This document shows positions 60,701 through 64,000 of a stretch of 64,000 bases of DNA, in pieces (within the stretch, counting starts at the first letter, position 1; every line of letters starts with the position of its first letter). The position numbers and the translations under genes are program-made. Source of the DNA: Capitulum mitella (Eukaryota > Arthropoda > Thecostraca > Pollicipedomorpha > Pollicipedidae). The stretch lies in the NCBI GenBank assembly GCA_030062745.1, contig CP099849.1, positions 15,375,307-15,439,306 of the forward strand. Reading direction: 5' to 3'. Below the pieces are notes generated by a model. That model saw only the letters and a program-made list of their open reading frames with translations. It searched no databases and was not told the origin of the DNA.

Positions 60701-62999
60701 ACGATACACAAGTGCTCGTCAGCGACAAAAAATCTCCTCTTCCGCATCTGACTTTGCTCATGGAAAGCATCCTTTAGTCGCTGGACATCTGGCTTCGCGC
60801 GAATTCCTTAAAACTGAACGCCAGCAAAACTCAACTGATGCTCTTTGATAGCCAATAAAATCTGCGCAACATCCTTCTCTTTACTGCGAGGTTCAGAGAC
60901 GCACTGCCGTCTCCTGTTACCTCTGTGAAAAATCTTGGCTTGATTTTCGGCTGTTCTGTTTCTTGGCATCCACATGTCTCGGCCATCACTAACCGCTGTA
61001 CGGGCGTGCTGTTGGGCCTTGTACACCGGCAAAATCACCATCTGCGCCGGGCGCTGCACACTGTCATCTCAGCCCTGGTGCTCCCCCACATTCGGTACTG
61101 CCTGCCGTTTATGGCGGTGGCTAAAAAAAACAGCCTGATTCGGCTACAAAAAAATAACAGTAATAAATTTTGCAGCAAGCCATTTTTGGACGTAAGAAAT
61201 TTCACCGCGTATCCGACCTGTTGTGGCGCCGTGGTTGACTCTCCGCGGGCAACATAGTGAACCTAAGGACTTTGGCACTAGCTCATCAAGTGTTCTCTCG
61301 ACGAGACGACCATTTCTGCCTCCCTCGCCCACGTACAGAGACAGGTAAGCGGACGTTTTCCTTGCGTCCCTGCGCTGGTCTCAACTTGCTTCATCCCGAC
61401 TCGTTTCCTCTTTCTTTTTCTCCCTTTCTGTCTCCTCTGTTCAAAGTCACTGTCCTTTCCGATCTCAGGCCCACTGTCACATAACTAGCCCATGCTTTGC
61501 TTTGTGTTTTAATTGTGTAAACCTCCCAGTTTTCGACTCAGGGACTTGTTAGCCACGACACGCGTTATGTAACTGCGGACGTCGCCACGATGTATAACAC
61601 TGTTCCGGCCGTGCTGAACTGTGGTAGCATCTGCGGTGCGTTTCGCATCCACTTCTTTTCGGTACGGTGGCCTGATGGGCTAACGGCCTGCGCAGTATGA
61701 TAGTCACTTGGAAATCGAAGGATCGAGGCCGTCCAAGGGCAGATATTAGTGGCCTCGACCGAGGTGGAATATTCTATTCTAGAAATATTCTAGAAAGTCG
61801 TTTTCCGCGTGTGTGCGCCGCGGCGTGCGTGCCGTTGTTTGATTGGCTGGTGGTGGCTTGTGACCGAGAAGAGGTCAAGGGCGGCTCGAGGCGACAGGTC
61901 AGTCCAGACCGGGACTCTGTCAGATCAGAGACGCTCCTGTCCGCTCCACCCCTATGTCTCCTGTCGCGAGCTGATTACGACTTGCGCCACGGTCCCAGGG
62001 CTATTCTCTGGGCCTCCTTTTTCCTACGTGCTTAATTATAACGAGCATGCTCCTCTTTCTCCCTGTGCTTGATTATAACGAGCACGCTCCCATTCTGTTT
62101 CCCCTACCCGATTGATCTTAACGATCGGGTATCTAGGGACTTTTTCCTTCAGTCACTTGGACTCTGCGGCTGCCACCCTTGCCCTCGATCATGTCGCCTG
62201 GTGATTTGTAAATGCCTCTGTTACAGAATGGTGCAGTCGTAGTTGTTGGCATTGAGGGTTATTTTGCACGTTGTTACTGAGCCGTTTACATCTGGCCGTT
62301 TAATACGCTTTGCTGAATAGACTACGGTGAGAACTTACTCTGTGACGCGGGAGGTACAAGCGGATCGTTGGGGGCCGCACGAGTTAGGTTCTTAATAACA
62401 ATACAGTGCAATACAATACGTGTCTTACATCTACCCTCAAAGAAGCTTCTATGTTCTAATCAATGTTTGGTGCTGTTAGTCTATCTCGGGATCATGCATC
62501 TAAAAAAAGCGTCACTTAACGACGTTCTTTCAACCGAAGCGGCACTTTTTACATTTCTTTGAAAGAACTGGTCCTTCTTGTGGTATATTTGCAAAAAATA
62601 TCCGCAAAGCAAGCTTTTCACACTCACGCCAGTCCTTTGAAGCTGCGATGATTTGGAGATTTCAACACCAAATCCATTTTTGAGCTCAACTTTGTTCCAA
62701 ATGCGCCGTTTGAATTTACAACACCGGGACTTGCCGCTTTGGGAGCCTCATTTGTAACTTCAGTGCCACCCGAAACTGCTGAAGTCGCTCATTTTTCTAA
62801 TCTTCTTCAAAAACAGACCGGTCTAGGGTGCATTCAAAATGGAAGAATCATTTAAGAAGCATCAGCTGGGCTTACCTTCCAACCGGATACGATGTCACGG
62901 TAGTACGGGAAATTTTCGGTGATCCATTCGTAAATCTCTGACAGGGTCATCTTCTGCTTGGCACTACTCTGGATCGCCATCGAAATCAAATTGGCGTAA
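49526..62999 (-). CDS. FoxJ2/3: Forkhead transcription factor, FoxJ2/FoxJ3 type, 5' end outside the window
   Basis: A nuclear DNA-binding regulator. The visible coding exons, in order, are 62999-62876, 55436-55281, 54953-54542, 51873-51707 and 49858-49526. All have GT-AG borders and compatible phases, giving 396 residues plus stop. The first two exons hold most of the winged-helix domain: [30 protein letters not shown], the recognition helix [16 protein letters not shown], then [13 protein letters not shown]. FoxJ2/3 proteins share the SLNKCF-KV with [10 protein letters not shown] combination; FoxJ1 and FoxO differ. [10 protein letters not shown] basic tail and TPY follow, then a Gln/Ala-rich exon and an acidic C-terminus. 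The exon with the KPPYS start of the domain and the initiator was not found before 64000. An additional exon between 54542 and 51873 cannot be excluded. Confidence 0.9.
49859..51235. other. FoxJ last intron, G-rich repeat debris
   Basis: Bases 49975-50240 have GCGGCGGGGGGGGG and repeated AGGCCCC/GGAGGCC words, resembling the minisatellite units of 4547-7635 and 33282-34298. The rest shows nothing recognisable. Confidence 0.4.
51236..51322. repeat. AT-rich microsatellite with duplicated TTTGGTATATATA leader
   Basis: CGGTTTGGTATATATATGCATATATATG is followed 50 bases later by CCGTTTGGTATATATATACATATAT and a pure AT tract (about 51289-51320). The leader was duplicated together with part of the tract. 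Confidence 0.85.
51707..51873 (-). CDS. FoxJ2/3: FoxJ exon: conserved helical segment
   Basis: It encodes [33 protein letters not shown] and [17 protein letters not shown], ending CAG|GTGAGC. The acceptor at 51875-51874 (GGCAG) was chosen because its phase fits the previous donor; two upstream AGs are out of phase. The helical SL-x-SL style resembles the region after the forkhead in FoxJ2/3. Confidence 0.72.
52544..52619. repeat. Hairpin with about 28-bp near-perfect arms
   Basis: The left arm 52544-52571 (GCGTGTG, T-run, CTCTCCGTACTCCA) pairs with the right arm 52591-52619 (TGGAGTACGGAGAG, A-run, then CATCACACGC). The loop is 19 bases. It lies in a FoxJ intron; it could be a small MITE or a structured remnant. 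Confidence 0.7.
52620..54541. other. FoxJ intron, nothing recognised
   Basis: There are patches such as GATTGGATCCGGACT-type words repeated at 52320-52385 and 53195-53255. No exon with a matching phase was seen. TTAACCCTCATTC at 53041 resembles a TTAA element end, but no partner was found. Confidence 0.35.
54542..54953 (-). CDS. FoxJ2/3: FoxJ exon: polyglutamine and polyalanine
   Basis: The acceptor is CTGTACCCAG and the donor GCCA|GTAAGT. It starts [13 protein letters not shown] and continues as a long Gln run with interspersed Glu/Arg/His, then a run of about ten Ala, then [20 protein letters not shown] and a second Ala-rich stretch. The run is mixed CAG/CAA and GCG/GCC, so part may be length-variable. 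On the plus strand the same bases give leucine-rich and alanine-rich frames, which are not genes. Confidence 0.88.
54955..56452. other. FoxJ introns around the recognition-helix exon
   Basis: Apart from the exon at 55281-55436, no gene is seen. A perfect palindrome TGACCTTGTCAAGGTCA lies at 56054-56070, within what may be another decayed element of the AGGTCA type. Confidence 0.4.
55281..55436 (-). CDS. FoxJ2/3: FoxJ exon: recognition helix and wing
   Basis: The acceptor is TTTTTTGTTACAG and the donor AGG|GTAACT, phase 0 at both ends. It carries helix 3 ([13 protein letters not shown]), the [14 protein letters not shown] wing, and a basic KKRRH cluster that probably serves nuclear localisation. 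Confidence 0.93.
56453..57704. mobile_element. TTAA-type element with CACGCGCA ends and internal 151-bp tandem
   Basis: A 1252-bp element lies between TTAA copies at 56449-56452 and 57705-57708. The ends read CACGCGCAGTG and, inverted, CACGCGCACTG. Each end is followed by a GGGGGCACAAAAG-type G/C hairpin (56468-56492 and 57667-57686), the same architecture as the CCCTATTCCCGG family. Bases about 57120-57580 hold three tandem units of about 151 bp, each with TGCATATTTCATACAA and a TGACCT cluster (57237/57247/57253; 57384/57390; 57539/57545). Non-coding. Confidence 0.75.
57790..59150 (+). pseudogene. Decayed transposon-like gene (HWDG...LGVP...CFDT...CRHH family)
   Basis: Blocks in different frames follow the order of an uncharacterised protein family common as repeats in invertebrate genomes. 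They are [14 protein letters not shown] (57920s), a lysine-rich linker, [13 protein letters not shown] (58270s), [10 protein letters not shown] (58755-58784), [29 protein letters not shown] (58955-59004), and [10 protein letters not shown] after a frame change (59058-59087). Stops and frameshifts show it is dead. The family may encode a transposase-related protein with an RNase-H-like core (FDT and CRHH as part of the active region). This is recalled from motif order, not searched. It lies in a FoxJ intron, in the opposite orientation to FoxJ. Confidence 0.6.
59151..60637. other. FoxJ intron, weak repeat traces
   Basis: The 3' part of the preceding pseudogene may extend to about 59600 but no motif is convincing. 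Bases 60455-60510 hold AAGGTCAATGACCTGTTCAAGGTC, an AGGTCA cluster without recognised element ends. Confidence 0.35.
60638..61484 (+). mobile_element. Non-LTR retrotransposon reverse-transcriptase fragment (CR1/L2-like), 3' end
   Basis: It reads GSSLGPL, then [11 protein letters not shown] (the catalytic ADD box), then after a [23 protein letters not shown], then [16 protein letters not shown] and [13 protein letters not shown], ending [14 protein letters not shown] before TAA-type stops. This is the usual order of RT motifs through thumb to C-terminus. About 20 residues between the GPL and ADD motifs are deleted. The DDTQ form points to the CR1/L2/Rex group. It could be the same family as the endonuclease fragment at 27240. 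Confidence 0.78.
61668..61730 (+). repeat. Degenerate tRNA-like A/B-box pair
   Basis: TGGCCTGATGGG (A-box-like, 61668) is followed 52 bases later by GGATCGAGGCC (B-box-like, one mismatch). The spacing is slightly long for a tRNA and no acceptor stem was found, so this is at most a SINE head. Confidence 0.3.
62020..62110. repeat. Two-copy ATTATAACGAGCA-GCTCC tandem
   Basis: GTGCTTAATTATAACGAGCATGCTCC and GTGCTTGATTATAACGAGCACGCTCC (split here for description only) lie about 40 bases apart. They are followed by a palindromic CCCGATTGATCTTAACGATCGGG. Confidence 0.7.
62111..62875. other. FoxJ intron, nothing recognised
   Basis: No gene or repeat end seen. The FoxJ donor GTAAGC on the minus strand closes the region. 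Confidence 0.35.
62876..62999 (-). CDS. FoxJ2/3: FoxJ exon: N-terminal half of the forkhead domain
   Basis: The acceptor is CTTTTTTACAG and the donor AAG|GTAAGC. It encodes (S)[18 protein letters not shown] through the [11 protein letters not shown] segment. The first base completes a serine codon from the unseen upstream exon, as expected for the PYSYA motif. Confidence 0.93.
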
Positions 63000-64000
63000 C
63001 TGTAAAAAAGTAATCGGACGAATTAGTCATGACAAGTAACAAATGGCTGCAACATTGTTGAGGCCATTACGTTTTTTGTTGTTTTTTTTTAAGAACACGT
63101 TACGCAAATTTTTGTCTCTTTTGTTTCATCGCTTGATGAGTTTTGCTATACCAAGTCTCAAACGAAAGTTATTTTATTTTATTTTCCTCACAATTGGTAC
63201 GCCTTAATGTCACTGTCAACAGCTGTTCTTTTAACCGTGTGCAGATAAAACACCGATTTGCTTCAATTTTAACTTTATTTTTGCCCAGCATCCTAAACTC
63301 AATGAATAGGATCAACAGGCCTGTGATGGGTCAATAATGAATTCACCACCTACATCCTTTGACGAACTCCACATTCGTCTAAAGCTTGTTTAGTAGGCTT
63401 TATAAAGCGGAAAGGAAAATATATCAGGTTATGAAGCTCATACGCTCAGTATAGACAGTCAAACCTAAGTGTCATGGATGTACAAGTGACGTAATGTTGT
63501 TTGCAACCGCCCTTTTATGAAATGAAGAAACGCCTCCTTAGCAAAAACGTCTAATTTGAGGAATCGAAGGAAGCTGAACAGTTATTGTGTGCCGCTAACC
63601 GCCGCTAACCCCCCAGTTTAATACTTCAGGGATTTTTGGGTTTATGGTGGTGATTACAGATAAACGCTATCCAGAGCGTCAAAAACTTTTATGGCAAGCT
63701 TCAATTTCCGGAAAGGATATTCTGTGAAAAACGTCTTAGGGAAGGTCTCGGTTAATCTTCCATGGAACTATAATAATAGGGAATTCAGAGAATACAATGC
63801 TTTTTGAAAGTCTAATTACTTCGAGTCTCGATTACCCGAAACCTCTGAAAGTGCCCTTCATAAAATCAAAAGCATAGTTCTTATAAATTCATTATTACCG
63901 TGACGACCTCCCCTCCCAAGTTGCTATACTTGGAGCACCAGTTAAAGTTGATCACCAATGAACCTTTTTTTCTAATAGCCGGCTCAAAGCCAAAGCGTCC
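63000..64000. other. FoxJ upstream intron to window edge
   Basis: T-rich on the minus side near the acceptor. A minus-strand KPPYS-encoding exon was looked for and not found, so the upstream FoxJ exon lies beyond 64000. CCGCTAACC is duplicated at 63593-63610. Confidence 0.4.

Noticed and set aside
61668-61730. A functional tRNA gene
   Set aside because: The A-box is imperfect, the box spacing is long and no acceptor stem can be paired; kept only as a SINE-like trace.

Overview
This window is animal DNA. It has spliced genes, long repeat-filled introns and no bacterial gene layout. The Dpr-like immunoglobulin protein, the GAPDH sequence and the mix of repeats suggest an arthropod, perhaps a crustacean or chelicerate. 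That placement is inference; nothing here fixes the species.

Three host genes can be supported. (1) Bases 14834-15640, minus strand: an uninterrupted 268-codon frame for a secreted or anchored protein with two immunoglobulin domains, resembling the Dpr/DIP neuronal recognition family. (2) Bases 20785-43717, plus strand: glyceraldehyde-3-phosphate dehydrogenase, complete from ATG to stop in five coding exons (333 residues, Cys149 and His176 in canonical positions), spread over 23 kb by three large introns. (3) Bases 62999-49526, minus strand: a forkhead factor of the FoxJ2/FoxJ3 type with five coding exons, a polyglutamine/polyalanine exon and a natural stop; its first exon(s) lie beyond the right edge. 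GAPDH and FoxJ converge, with their 3' ends about 6 kb apart.

Almost everything else is mobile-element debris. It includes an old Ty3/gypsy element with both LTRs (20996-25601, minus), a CR1/L2-like LINE endonuclease fragment (27240-28680) split by a 5'-truncated L1/Tx1-like insertion with a 17-bp target duplication, a LINE reverse-transcriptase fragment (60638-61484), two decayed transposon-like protein genes (330-1420 and 57790-59150), tRNA-related fragments, two elements carrying degenerate minisatellites (4547-7635 and 33282-34298), and a foldback structure (7165-8030).

The most striking signal is a set of TTAA-bounded, piggyBac-type non-coding elements: 788-1210, 17866-19066, 30749-32036, 37955-38975, 39015-40220, 41001-42182 and 56453-57704. 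They fall into four or five terminal-repeat families. All but the decayed copy at 41001-42182 carry AGGTCA nuclear-receptor half-sites spaced exactly 10 bases apart as direct repeats (DR4), several with DR0 pairs or everted partners as well. This may be a family of non-autonomous transposons spreading hormone-receptor-type sites through introns. The genes and the elements are read directly from the sequence; the regulatory meaning is a hypothesis.
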